Shown here: piece after piece, positions 4,361 through 10,761 of the stretch
How the letters are laid out: each line of letters opens with the position of its first letter
Position numbering within the stretch: position 1 is the stretch's first letter
Source: JAIBJP01 sp035639875
GTDB lineage: Bacteria; Actinomycetota; Thermoleophilia; Gaiellales; Gaiellaceae
Assembly: GCA_035639875.1 (NCBI GenBank)
Contig: DASQXE010000149.1
Coordinates: 1 to 11,311 of the forward strand
Reading direction: 5' to 3'
Length of the DNA: 11,311 nucleotides
Notes under the pieces: model-generated
Told to the model about the DNA's origin: nothing
The model's database searches: none
Seen by the model: only the letters and a program-made list of their open reading frames with translations
Translations under genes and position numbers: made by a program

Positions 4361-5494
4361 ATGGTCAAGCGACTTGGGGCCGTCGTCGTCCTCGCGTGGG
4401 CGGCATTCTCCAGCCAACCGGCGTTGGCCGCCGCCACCTTCCCGTGTTTCGGCGCGCCGCCGGCCTACGTCGCCCATTACGACGGATCGTCCCAAGACCT
4501 CGACGGCGCGGTCGACGGAGCCGTCAGCTTCGCCGAGCCGAGGGTCTTTCTCGAGTCCCAGGGGTGGTGGGTCGAGAACGGCGAGCCCGATCCGCTCAGC
4601 TCTGAGCACATCCATGTCGGCCTCTGCTATCCGCAAGGGGAGCGGATCCGCCTCCAGAACGGTCGTGTTCGCTGGCCGCTCATGATGCAGCTCCACAACC
4701 AGATAGGAGCTACGTCGAACTTCGTCCGGGGTGGGGGCTTCCAGGATGGAGCAGTCACGCCCAGAGCGAATTGGGATCCCTCGTGGGATCCGGTCTCGGA
4801 CCAGGAGGTCCGGTTCGCCGTCTTGACGAAGCGGCGCCGAAACCTGACGAGGTGCGGGCGACGGGAAGCGCGATTCACGAACAATGTCCCCGTGTCCGTA
4901 CACGCGCACCGCTTCTACCAGTCGGCGGGCTGGCAGACCTATGTTCCCTGTCTGCGCGGGCTCCGGCGCACCAACTACCGCTCGAGCGATCTCATGATCG
5001 CCCGCGGTTACTACGAGTCCTTCGACTACGTCAATGTTTCGCTCCAAGGAAATTGGAGGGCCTCGGCGATGGCTTCGACACCTGTCCCGGATGCCTGGAC
5101 GGTCCGCGTCGGCACGGGGGCGGGCTCGACCTCCTATGCCGTGTACGTCGACCCGGACCTTCATCACGGCTCGAAGGGCATCGTGGTCGCCGAGGGTCTC
5201 GGCGGCGACGCGACGCGCAGCGTCACGATCGATACGTCGCAGCTCACCCCCGGAATCCACAAGCTCATGGTGGTCGCCAACGAGACTCAGCTCGACCCGT
5301 TGAGGCCGATCAGAGGCACCGCCTCGGGTGTTTTAGTCGTCCCGTTCCTGGTCGGTGGAGATGCGTATCTCTCAGCGTCGAGGCTGCGCTCGAGCGACTT
5401 CTACTGCGGTTCGAATGCGCGCTCGACCCCTGCGTCGGGCGCGTTGATCGGACGTCGAACGGCAGGCAAACGCCCGCTGAGACCGGCGAGCTAG
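4361..5494 (+). CDS. secreted protein of unknown function (377 aa)
   Basis: Translation starts at ATG 4361, with GGAG 6 bases upstream. The signal peptide is M-V-K-R-L, a hydrophobic run, then Q-P-A-L-A with likely cleavage after A23. The mature protein has five Cys, a H-I-H-V-G-L-C-Y motif near residue 95, repeated aromatic and Asp-rich segments (N-W-D-P-S-W-D-P), a R-S-S-D-L-M-I-A-R-G-Y-Y-E-S-F-D-Y patch, and beta-strand-like ends such as P-G-I-H-K-L-M-V-V-A-N-E. This suggests an all-beta extracellular protein, perhaps acting on or binding carbohydrate. I do not recognise the family and that role is a guess. The C-terminus is basic (G-R-R-T-A-G-K-R-P-L-R). Its stop codon overlaps that of the convergent prenyltransferase gene, with TAG on each strand within one CTAG. 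Confidence 0.75.
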   Translation: MVKRLGAVVVLAWAAFSSQPALAAATFPCFGAPPAYVAHYDGSSQDLDGAVDGAVSFAEPRVFLESQGWWVENGEPDPLSSEHIHVGLCYPQGERIRLQNGRVRWPLMMQLHNQIGATSNFVRGGGFQDGAVTPRANWDPSWDPVSDQEVRFAVLTKRRRNLTRCGRREARFTNNVPVSVHAHRFYQSAGWQTYVPCLRGLRRTNYRSSDLMIARGYYESFDYVNVSLQGNWRASAMASTPVPDAWTVRVGTGAGSTSYAVYVDPDLHHGSKGIVVAEGLGGDATRSVTIDTSQLTPGIHKLMVVANETQLDPLRPIRGTASGVLVVPFLVGGDAYLSASRLRSSDFYCGSNARSTPASGALIGRRTAGKRPLRPAS

Positions 5495-6195
5495 CGGCCG
5501 AAGCGCCTGTGGCGCTGCTGGTAGCTCCGCAGGGCGCGCAGGAAGTCGAGCTCACGGAACGCCGGCCAATAGACGTCCGTGAAATAGAGCTCGCTGTGCG
5601 CTCCCTGCCACGGTAGGAAGCCGCTCAAGCGCACCTCGCCGCTCGTGCGGATGATCAGGTCGGGGTCCGGGTCCCCGGCGGTGTAGAGGTTGGCTGCGAG
5701 CGCGTCCTCGGTGATGCGATCCGCCATGGCCTCTGCCGGAACGCCCTCGGACGCGAGCCGCCGCACGAGAGCACGGCTCGCGTCGACGAGCTCGTCGCGG
5801 CCGCTGTACCCGACGGCGATGTTGAGCCGCAGGCCAGTGTTGCGCTCGGTCGCCCTCTCGACGGCTTCGATCGAGCGGCGCAGGCGGTCCGGCAGGTCGG
5901 CGAGGCGCCCGAAGACGCGAATTCGCATCGATTGCTCCCGGTGCAGCTCCGCGAGCGCCTCGAGCTTGTCGGCGACGACCTCGAGCAGCGCGGCAAGCTC
6001 GCCTTCGGGCCGCTCGAGGTTCTCGTTCGACAGCGCCCAAACCGTGACCTGGTCGATGCCGAGTCTGGCGCACCAGTCCAAGAGCTCGTCGAGCTTGTCG
6101 GCGCCGGCGCGGTGACCTTGCCACGGCTCGGCCAGACCCGCTCCACTCGCCCAGCGGCGATTGCCGTCGAGGATTACGGCGACGTGGCTCGGCAT
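5491..6195 (-). CDS. uppS: cis-prenyl diphosphate synthase (UppS / Rv1086-like Z-FPP synthase)
   Basis: The enzyme adds isopentenyl diphosphate in cis to an allylic diphosphate, on the way to the lipid carrier for the cell wall. Landmarks are H-V-A-V-I-L-D-G-N-R-R-W-A (4-16) with catalytic Asp10, A-L-S-N-E-N-L-E-R-P (54-63), A-V-G-Y-S-G-R (117-123), I-I-R-T-S-G-E-V-R-L-S-G-F-L (171-184), and S-E-L-Y-F-T-D. The A-V-G-Y and R-L-S-G-F forms and the ending R-A-L-R-S-Y-Q-Q-R-H-R-R-F-G-R resemble mycobacterial Rv1086, the short-chain (2Z,6E)-farnesyl diphosphate synthase, more than long-chain UppS. The reported start is ATG 6195. In-frame sequence upstream (A-P-L-Y-R-L-Y-T-N-R-L-R-R) matches the Rv1086 N-terminus, so the true start is probably upstream without a usual start codon. 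It lies downstream of the mscS-type gene on the same strand. Confidence 0.9.
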   Translation of the reverse strand: MPSHVAVILDGNRRWASGAGLAEPWQGHRAGADKLDELLDWCARLGIDQVTVWALSNENLERPEGELAALLEVVADKLEALAELHREQSMRIRVFGRLADLPDRLRRSIEAVERATERNTGLRLNIAVGYSGRDELVDASRALVRRLASEGVPAEAMADRITEDALAANLYTAGDPDPDLIIRTSGEVRLSGFLPWQGAHSELYFTDVYWPAFRELDFLRALRSYQQRHRRFGR

Positions 6196-6277
6196 CGGGG
6201 AGCGCTCGACGTCCCGCCGCAGCCGATTCGTGTAAAGCCGGTAGAGCGGCGCGAGGAGGAGATCGGGCGCGCGCGGC

Positions 6278-7228
6278 TCAGCCGTTGGCGGTGACTCCTG
6301 CGGCGGCCCGCTCGAACGTCCTTCTCGTCGTCGCGCTCGCCCGCGCGAAGCTCCGGGCGGCCCGCTCGTCGACCGCGAGGGCGACGGGGCCGTGCACGAT
6401 GAGCCCGTTCGGAGCGCGTTGCTTCAGCAGGTCGCTGAAGAAGCTCTCGGCGAGCCACTCACGCCCGGGCGCAACGGTCGTCTGAATGCGGATACGCGCG
6501 AGCACGGGCGAGAGTTCGTCGACGGCCACGATCGCCGGTCGCCTGATGAACGTCGTCGGTCCTTCGGGCAGCAGCCCGGCGACGTCTTCCACGAGCCGTT
6601 CACCCTCCTCGCGCTTGCTCACGAACAGCTCGACGGCGAGCTCCTTCACACCGCGTGGGAGGACGCGAACGGCGGAGATCTGCGAATTGTGCACCTGGAT
6701 GACCTCGCCGTTGAGAGCACGCAGCTTTGTACGCCGCAACGAGACGTCCTCGACGACGCCCTGGAGCTCGAGCCCCGCCACGATCACGACGGTGTCTCCC
6801 ACCGAGTACCAGCGCTCGAGGAACATCGTGAACCCGGCGAGGATGTCGATGAGAAGCCGCTGGGCGGCGAAGCCCGCGATGATGAGCGCGAACGAGGCGC
6901 CGGCGATGGCGGTCAGCCTGTCGACGCCTCCCGTGAGCTGTGCGACCGAGAGGACGACGGCGGCTCCGAACGACGCGTAGGCGATCCCTGTGCGGATGAC
7001 GCTGACGAGCGTCTCCCGCCGCTTCAGACCGGCGATCTTTCCCGTCGCCTCGAGGTCGCTCGCGCTGTGGCGGCGGTCGTGCCACGCGAGCACGCGCCGC
7101 GCGACGATTGCGCTGAGCCGCGAAACGACCCACGCCGCGCCGAAGAGGGCAGCGATGACGATGACCCGGCCCCAGGGAGAGGGCAGTGGCGTTTGCGAGG
7201 TGAGGAGATGGATGAGCGGATCGAGCAT
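6278..7228 (-). CDS. MscS-family mechanosensitive ion channel
   Basis: From ATG 7228 the protein has 316 residues. A TTG at 7255 would add nine, and neither start has a clear ribosome-binding site. Three hydrophobic segments are visible: V-I-V-I-A-A-L-F-G-A-A-W-V-V, the region T-G-I-A-Y-A-S-F-G-A-A-V-V-L, and the pore-lining helix. The pore helix reads G-A-S-F-A-L-I-I-A-G-F-A-A-Q-R-L-L-I-D and leads into F-L-E-R-W-Y-S-V-G-D. The small-residue Ala/Gly packing and the F-A-A-Q motif are characteristic of MscS TM3. The beta domain follows (G-V-V-E-D-V-S-L-R-R-T-K-L-R, then V-I-Q-V-H-N-S-Q-I) and then the cytoplasmic cage domain. Such channels open under membrane tension and release solutes on osmotic downshock. 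It is compact, with no large N-terminal extension. It lies upstream of the prenyltransferase gene and is divergent from the L,D-transpeptidase. Confidence 0.9.
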   Translation of the reverse strand: MLDPLIHLLTSQTPLPSPWGRVIVIAALFGAAWVVSRLSAIVARRVLAWHDRRHSASDLEATGKIAGLKRRETLVSVIRTGIAYASFGAAVVLSVAQLTGGVDRLTAIAGASFALIIAGFAAQRLLIDILAGFTMFLERWYSVGDTVVIVAGLELQGVVEDVSLRRTKLRALNGEVIQVHNSQISAVRVLPRGVKELAVELFVSKREEGERLVEDVAGLLPEGPTTFIRRPAIVAVDELSPVLARIRIQTTVAPGREWLAESFFSDLLKQRAPNGLIVHGPVALAVDERAARSFARASATTRRTFERAAAGVTANG

Positions 7229-7359
7229 GCGCAGCGGGTCGACGATCGAGTTCAATCGAAGCTATCGACAGGCGAGCGGGCGCAAAAGCCCACGACGCGG
7301 GTCTCTAACACGAGCTTAATTTTGCCTCGTCGGTTGGTGCTGACCTCGCTTTTCGAGCG

Positions 7360-7365
7360 TATTAA
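7360..7365 (+). promoter_or_regulatory. possible -10 element for the L,D-transpeptidase gene
   Basis: TATTAA lies in the 112-base divergent intergenic region, in the only AT-rich part of this neighbourhood (TTAATTTT at 7315-7322 is also inside it). A CTGACC at 7340-7345 is too close (14 bases) for a good -35. If this -10 is used, transcription would begin near 7372, which would exclude TTG 7368 as start and favour GTG 7380. Confidence 0.25.
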
Positions 7366-7367
7366 CG

Positions 7368-8420
7368 TTGACGCTCCCCGTGTGGAAGATCCGCCTCGCC
7401 GTCGTGGTCCTAATCGGCCTGCTCGCTGCTGGCGCGGCCGTGGCAGCATGGCGCTACGACTCCTCGCGCCGCGACCGGCTTGCCGCGGGGATCGTCATAG
7501 GAGGCATCGACGTCGGCGGTCTGCGCGTATCGGAGGCGCGGGCCGCACTCGAGGGTCAGGTAGGGGGACCGCTCAAGCGTCCGATCTCCATCCGCTACAA
7601 GCACGGCCAGTTCGTCTTCACGCCCACGGAGGCGGAAGTGCGCACCAACGTCGAGGCTCAGCTCGACAAGGCCCTTGCCGCGAGCAGGCGCGGGAACTTC
7701 CTCTCCCGCTCGATCCGCGATCTGACCGGCGGCCGTCTGGGCTCGCGGCTCGGCCTGGCCGTCACATATTCCGATGCTGCGATCGAGCAGTTCGCACGGA
7801 GCGTCAGGGAGCAGGTCGACCGGCACCCGCGCGACGCGAAGAGCTCGGCCTCGTTCGCCGGCGTGCAGATCAAGCCTTCCCGAAACGGCGTCGCGGTGAA
7901 AACGCGCGAGCTCACGAGGCAGATTCGGCAAGCGCTGGTGAGCCCCAAGGCGACGCGTGAGTTCGATCTCGCGGTCCATGTCCTGAGGCCCGAGGTGACC
8001 ACCCGCCAGCTACGCCAGCGGTTCCAGACGTTTCTCGCCGTCAGCCGGTCGCGAAAAGAGCTCCGTCTTTTCGTCAAGGAGAAGCTCGTGAAGACCTACG
8101 AGGTCGCCATCGGGAGGATCGGCTTCGAGACGCCCGCCGGCCTCTACGAGATCAGGACGAAGACGGTCAACCCGGCCTGGTTCGTCCCGAACAAGCCGTG
8201 GGCGGGCTCCCTTGCGGGCAAGATCATTCCGCCAAACGATCCTGAGAACCCTCTCAAGGCGCGTTGGATGGGCTTCTGGGACGGCGCCGGGATCCACGGG
8301 ACGGCGGATTCCAGCTCGATCGGCTTTGCGGCCTCCCACGGGTGTATCCGGATGACGATCCCGGACGTCATCCAGCTCTACGACCGCGTGCCCCTGCACA
8401 CGCCAATCTCCATCAGTTAA
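7368..8420 (+). CDS. L,D-transpeptidase (YkuD domain) with VanW/YoaR-type N-terminal domain
   Basis: The protein is 350 residues from TTG 7368. GTG 7380 is an equally good start, and no Shine-Dalgarno is visible for either. Residues about 8-28 form a membrane anchor or uncleaved signal. G-I-V-I-G-G-I-D-V-G-G-L-R-V-S-E-A-R-A-A-L (42-62) is the typical opening of the putative peptidoglycan-binding domain found before YkuD domains. The catalytic domain starts near E-L-R-L-F-V-K-E. It includes T-P-A-G-L-Y-E-I, I-H-G-T and the active-site S-H-G-C-I-R-M, with nucleophile Cys326 and His324 (TTG numbering). The enzyme makes 3-3 cross-links in peptidoglycan or attaches proteins to it, outside the membrane. 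It is divergent from mscS and ends 25 bases from the stop of a convergent gene. Confidence 0.92.
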   Translation: MTLPVWKIRLAVVVLIGLLAAGAAVAAWRYDSSRRDRLAAGIVIGGIDVGGLRVSEARAALEGQVGGPLKRPISIRYKHGQFVFTPTEAEVRTNVEAQLDKALAASRRGNFLSRSIRDLTGGRLGSRLGLAVTYSDAAIEQFARSVREQVDRHPRDAKSSASFAGVQIKPSRNGVAVKTRELTRQIRQALVSPKATREFDLAVHVLRPEVTTRQLRQRFQTFLAVSRSRKELRLFVKEKLVKTYEVAIGRIGFETPAGLYEIRTKTVNPAWFVPNKPWAGSLAGKIIPPNDPENPLKARWMGFWDGAGIHGTADSSSIGFAASHGCIRMTIPDVIQLYDRVPLHTPISIS

Positions 8421-8445
8421 CTAACCGCCCGTCCGGCCCAGGACG

Positions 8446-9186
8446 CTAGGGGTGGAAGCGGCGGAGCCCGTCGTGGTAGATCGTCGTCGTCAGCCGCGAG
8501 GCGCCGCGGTAGAAGCCTTGCTTCACGTAGACGCCGTAACCCCGGTAGAGCGTCGCGGTGTGCGTCTTCCGGATGCGTAGGCGGCGGTTCACCCAGAGCT
8601 GCACGAAGCCGATTGAAGACCTCGACGACCACTTGACGTGGAAGACGAAGTTGTACCAACGGTTACGCCGCAGCCTGGCGAAGCTCCAGGTGCGGTTCGA
8701 GCCAACCGTGCACGACCCAGACAGGCGGCCGCCCGCGACCAGCAGCCTGAGCCGGGCGGGGCTCGCGTTCGCGTCTACCGTGAACTGGACCGGCGGGGGA
8801 CATGTCGAGCCGGTGTGGTGCCATTGCGTGAAGATGTTCCAGCCCCCGTTCGCGCGGAAGCCCGTCGGGAAATACGTCGACCAGCGCCACCACGACTCCG
8901 TGCCGTCGGTCTCGCGGCTGAGGTAGAAGGCTTCCGCTCGCTCGCCACTCGCGTGGATCGGGTCGTCGCCCGGGCGGACAACGAACCGCGCGGCATAGTG
9001 GCCCTGGCGCACCGGGGCTGCGACGATCCTCGCGTCGGAGCCGACGGCCTGTACGCCCGTCCATTGGCGGAAGTTTCCGGTCTCGTAGTCGAGCCGCTTA
9101 AGGACGCTGGCGGGGGCGTCGCTCGCCCCCGCCGCGGCGAGGGCGAGCGTGGCGAAGAGGCAGGCGGTTCTCGTTCGACTGGGCAT
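8446..9186 (-). CDS. secreted polysaccharide lyase, heparin lyase I-like
   Basis: The protein has 246 residues with a signal peptide: M-P-S-R-T-R-T-A, a hydrophobic run, and A-S-D-A-P-A-S, with cleavage near residue 26. The mature part is a jelly-roll sequence. E-T-G-N-F-R-Q-W is the usual first strand. H-Y-A-A-R-F, R-A-E-A-F-Y-L, the W-W-R-W-S-T-Y-F-P block (about 100-107), W-N-I-F-T-Q-W-H-H, and G-V-Y-V-K-Q-G-F-Y-R-G near the end match the polysaccharide-lyase family (heparin lyase I-like, PL20-like). The K-Q-G-x-Y-R motif carries the catalytic basic and Tyr residues in such lyases. Members cleave uronic-acid polysaccharides by beta-elimination. The exact substrate cannot be told. A good GGGAGGAG is about 26 bases upstream of ATG 9186, too far to serve it. 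Confidence 0.75.
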   Translation of the reverse strand: MPSRTRTACLFATLALAAAGASDAPASVLKRLDYETGNFRQWTGVQAVGSDARIVAAPVRQGHYAARFVVRPGDDPIHASGERAEAFYLSRETDGTESWWRWSTYFPTGFRANGGWNIFTQWHHTGSTCPPPVQFTVDANASPARLRLLVAGGRLSGSCTVGSNRTWSFARLRRNRWYNFVFHVKWSSRSSIGFVQLWVNRRLRIRKTHTATLYRGYGVYVKQGFYRGASRLTTTIYHDGLRRFHP

Positions 9187-9315
9187 GGGCGAGCGGTCTT
9201 GCGAACGAGCTCCTCCCGACCGTACGAACCGCTTGTTGGGGTTTCGGGAAGATGTCGTTCAGATTTCGTGAGAATTCGGTAAGGAGGCGAGTCCTTTCGG
9301 GGAAATCTCTGTGCA

Positions 9316-9347
9316 AAACGAAGGGCGGCCGAGGCCGCCCTTCGTTT
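9316..9347. terminator. strong terminator hairpin, mainly for the minus-strand operon
   Basis: A perfect 15-bp stem (AAACGAAGGGCGGCC at 9316-9330 with 9333-9347) is separated by GA. On the minus strand it begins about 22 bases after the stop of the YtkA-like gene and is followed by TTTT counting the last pairs, so it ends that operon. On the + strand the arm ends in TTTA, so it can work both ways. It also insulates the lyase gene from the operon upstream. Confidence 0.85.
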
Positions 9348-9369
9348 ATCGCCTCCTGCGGCGAATGCT

Positions 9370-9900
9370 TTAGTGCGAGAGGCCGAACCGGCGCCCGCGG
9401 AGCGCGACGAACGTGGCGAGCGCGAGGAGACCGCCACCTCCGGCGCCTCCGACGATCGGCCAGAGCGGAATCGAACGTCCGCGCGAGCCTCCATCCGACG
9501 GAGCCGCCGCAGGAGAATCCGCCGGCGTGATGAGGACGACCGGGTACGTGTACAAGCGGTCCGTGACCCCGTCGTGCACGGTGTAGCGGTACCGGCCGGC
9601 CGTCGGGAAGATGACCTCGAAGCGGAAGGCCGCGCTGTGCGAGGTCGTCGGCACCTTCGCCCAATGAGTCGCGAACGTCTGCGTCTTGCCCGTGTCGAGG
9701 TTGCGGATCGTGATCGTCGGCTGCATCTGTGCGTTGATCTGATCCGAGATGACGGTGAGCGTCCCAGTCCAGGGATCGCCGGGCTTCGTCCCGAACGGAG
9801 TCGAGGAGAGCTCGACGCCGTCCTCCTTCGCGTAGGCAATCGGCCCGACCACGGCGGCCGCAATGAGGATGAGACCGAAGACGAGCAACAGGCGTCGCAT
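9370..9900 (-). CDS. exported, membrane-anchored YtkA/FixH-like domain protein
   Basis: The protein has 176 residues. ATG 9900 is chosen because AAGGAGG (9906-9912) lies five bases upstream. The frame runs further 5', but only as antisense of the neighbouring gene's end. A signal sequence (M-R-R-L-L-L-V-F-G-L, cleavage near A-Y-A at 22-24) precedes an Ig-like beta domain: P-W-T-G-T-L-T-V, M-Q-P-T-I-T-I-R-N, A-A-F-R-F-E-V-I-F-P-T-A-G-R-Y-R-Y-T-V. The last block is the hallmark of YtkA/FixH/CopC-like folds. A linker of Ser, Pro, Gly and Ala leads to a C-terminal helix (W-P-I-V-G-G-A-G-G-G-G-L-L-A-L-A-T-F-V-A-L) and basic R-G-R-R. Such domains often accompany copper or cytochrome oxidase proteins. 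Here the neighbour is a copper-type lysyl oxidase. Confidence 0.7.
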   Translation of the reverse strand: MRRLLLVFGLILIAAAVVGPIAYAKEDGVELSSTPFGTKPGDPWTGTLTVISDQINAQMQPTITIRNLDTGKTQTFATHWAKVPTTSHSAAFRFEVIFPTAGRYRYTVHDGVTDRLYTYPVVLITPADSPAAAPSDGGSRGRSIPLWPIVGGAGGGGLLALATFVALRGRRFGLSH

Positions 9901-9940
9901 GAGTTCCTCCTTGGTTTGAGGTATATACACCGCCCACGCC

Positions 9941-10729
9941 TCACGGGTTCCCGAAGTCGCAGACCGGCCGGTCGTCGCAGGTGGCAAGAACTGAGACGCC
10001 GAGCCGTCCATTCGCACGCCGACGAAGCGCGATGAGCGCGGACGCTGCGTTGTTCGAGTAGCGCGACTCGAGCAGATCGCGGTCCGGATTCGCGCGGTGG
10101 ACGAGGAGATACCGGCCGGCGGGCAAGCCCGTGACGTCGATGTACTGACCTTCGAGGCGAGGGACGTAGTCGTCACCGAACCCCGGCGAGAGGCCCTCCC
10201 GGATTCGTAGCCGGTCGGGTTGGCCGCGTCCGCATTCCTGTGTCCAGACCGGGTCGCGCGGCTCGCCCGGAAGCCTGACGCCGGCGTGGGCGTCGTAGCG
10301 GTCGCCGAGGCAGAAGCCGGTCTTGTGGTCGCGCGCGATGGTCCGGCCCTTCGGCGCGCGCAGCTCGTAGCTCTCGAACCCCAAGAAATGCCAGTGGCGG
10401 TGCGTCTCGGCGACGACGAAGCGAAGGCCGGCGTGCAGTGGGTGGACGGCCGTCGTGCCGTCGGCGCGGCGGATGAGCTGGCGGGCCCGCATGTCGTCCT
10501 CGGCGGTACTGGCGCGCGTCCCGGCCACCAGGAGCGGTCCCCGGCCGAAGTTCTCGACTGCGGAGAGGAACACCAGCAGGTCGCGCCCGTCTCGCCGCTC
10601 GACGGAGACGGCGTGCGGAGCGACCTGGTCGAGATCGGGGAGGAGCTCCGGCTCGGCTCGGGGAGTGCTACCGCCGCATGCAGCCGCGGCGAGGAGCCCG
10701 GCAGCGGTCGCCGCCCATCTCCACGTCAT
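9941..10729 (-). CDS. lysyl oxidase family lipoprotein (copper-dependent amine oxidase)
   Basis: The 262-residue protein has a lipoprotein signal, A-A-A-A-C with Cys18, followed by G-G-S, so it should be membrane-anchored outside the cell. The core matches the lysyl oxidase family. The copper site is T-H-R-H-W-H-F with His110, 112 and 114, corresponding to C-H-x-H-Y-H in animal enzymes, followed by F-E-S-Y-E-L. D-H-K-T-G-F-C-L-G-D (134-143) contains Lys136, the expected precursor of the lysine tyrosylquinone cofactor. S-P-G-F-G-D-D-Y then Y-I-D-V-T-G-L contains the candidate partner Tyr188. Y-L-L-V-H-R-A-N-P-D and L-E-S-R-Y-S-N-N complete the fold. The family oxidises primary amines, classically peptidyl lysine. 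The bacterial substrate is unknown. It lies 32 bases after the His-rich gene and 40 before the YtkA-like gene, all on one strand, so an operon is likely. Confidence 0.85.
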   Translation of the reverse strand: MTWRWAATAAGLLAAAACGGSTPRAEPELLPDLDQVAPHAVSVERRDGRDLLVFLSAVENFGRGPLLVAGTRASTAEDDMRARQLIRRADGTTAVHPLHAGLRFVVAETHRHWHFLGFESYELRAPKGRTIARDHKTGFCLGDRYDAHAGVRLPGEPRDPVWTQECGRGQPDRLRIREGLSPGFGDDYVPRLEGQYIDVTGLPAGRYLLVHRANPDRDLLESRYSNNAASALIALRRRANGRLGVSVLATCDDRPVCDFGNP

Positions 10730-10761
10730 CGGAGGTCCTAACCGGCCGCTCGAGCCGGGTT

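Noticed and set aside
4298..5260. 320-aa minus-strand ORF
   Set aside because: It is antisense to the secreted protein with a signal peptide at 4361-5494, has Arg/Asp-rich composition and no domain.
6392..7960. 522-aa plus-strand ORF
   Set aside because: It spans the antisense of the MscS channel gene and then an alternative frame of the L,D-transpeptidase gene. It has no recognisable domain.
8775..9944. 389-aa minus-strand ORF
   Set aside because: It is an alternative frame of the polysaccharide lyase and YtkA-like genes, it runs through the strong terminator at 9316-9347, and it is very Arg/Ser-rich.
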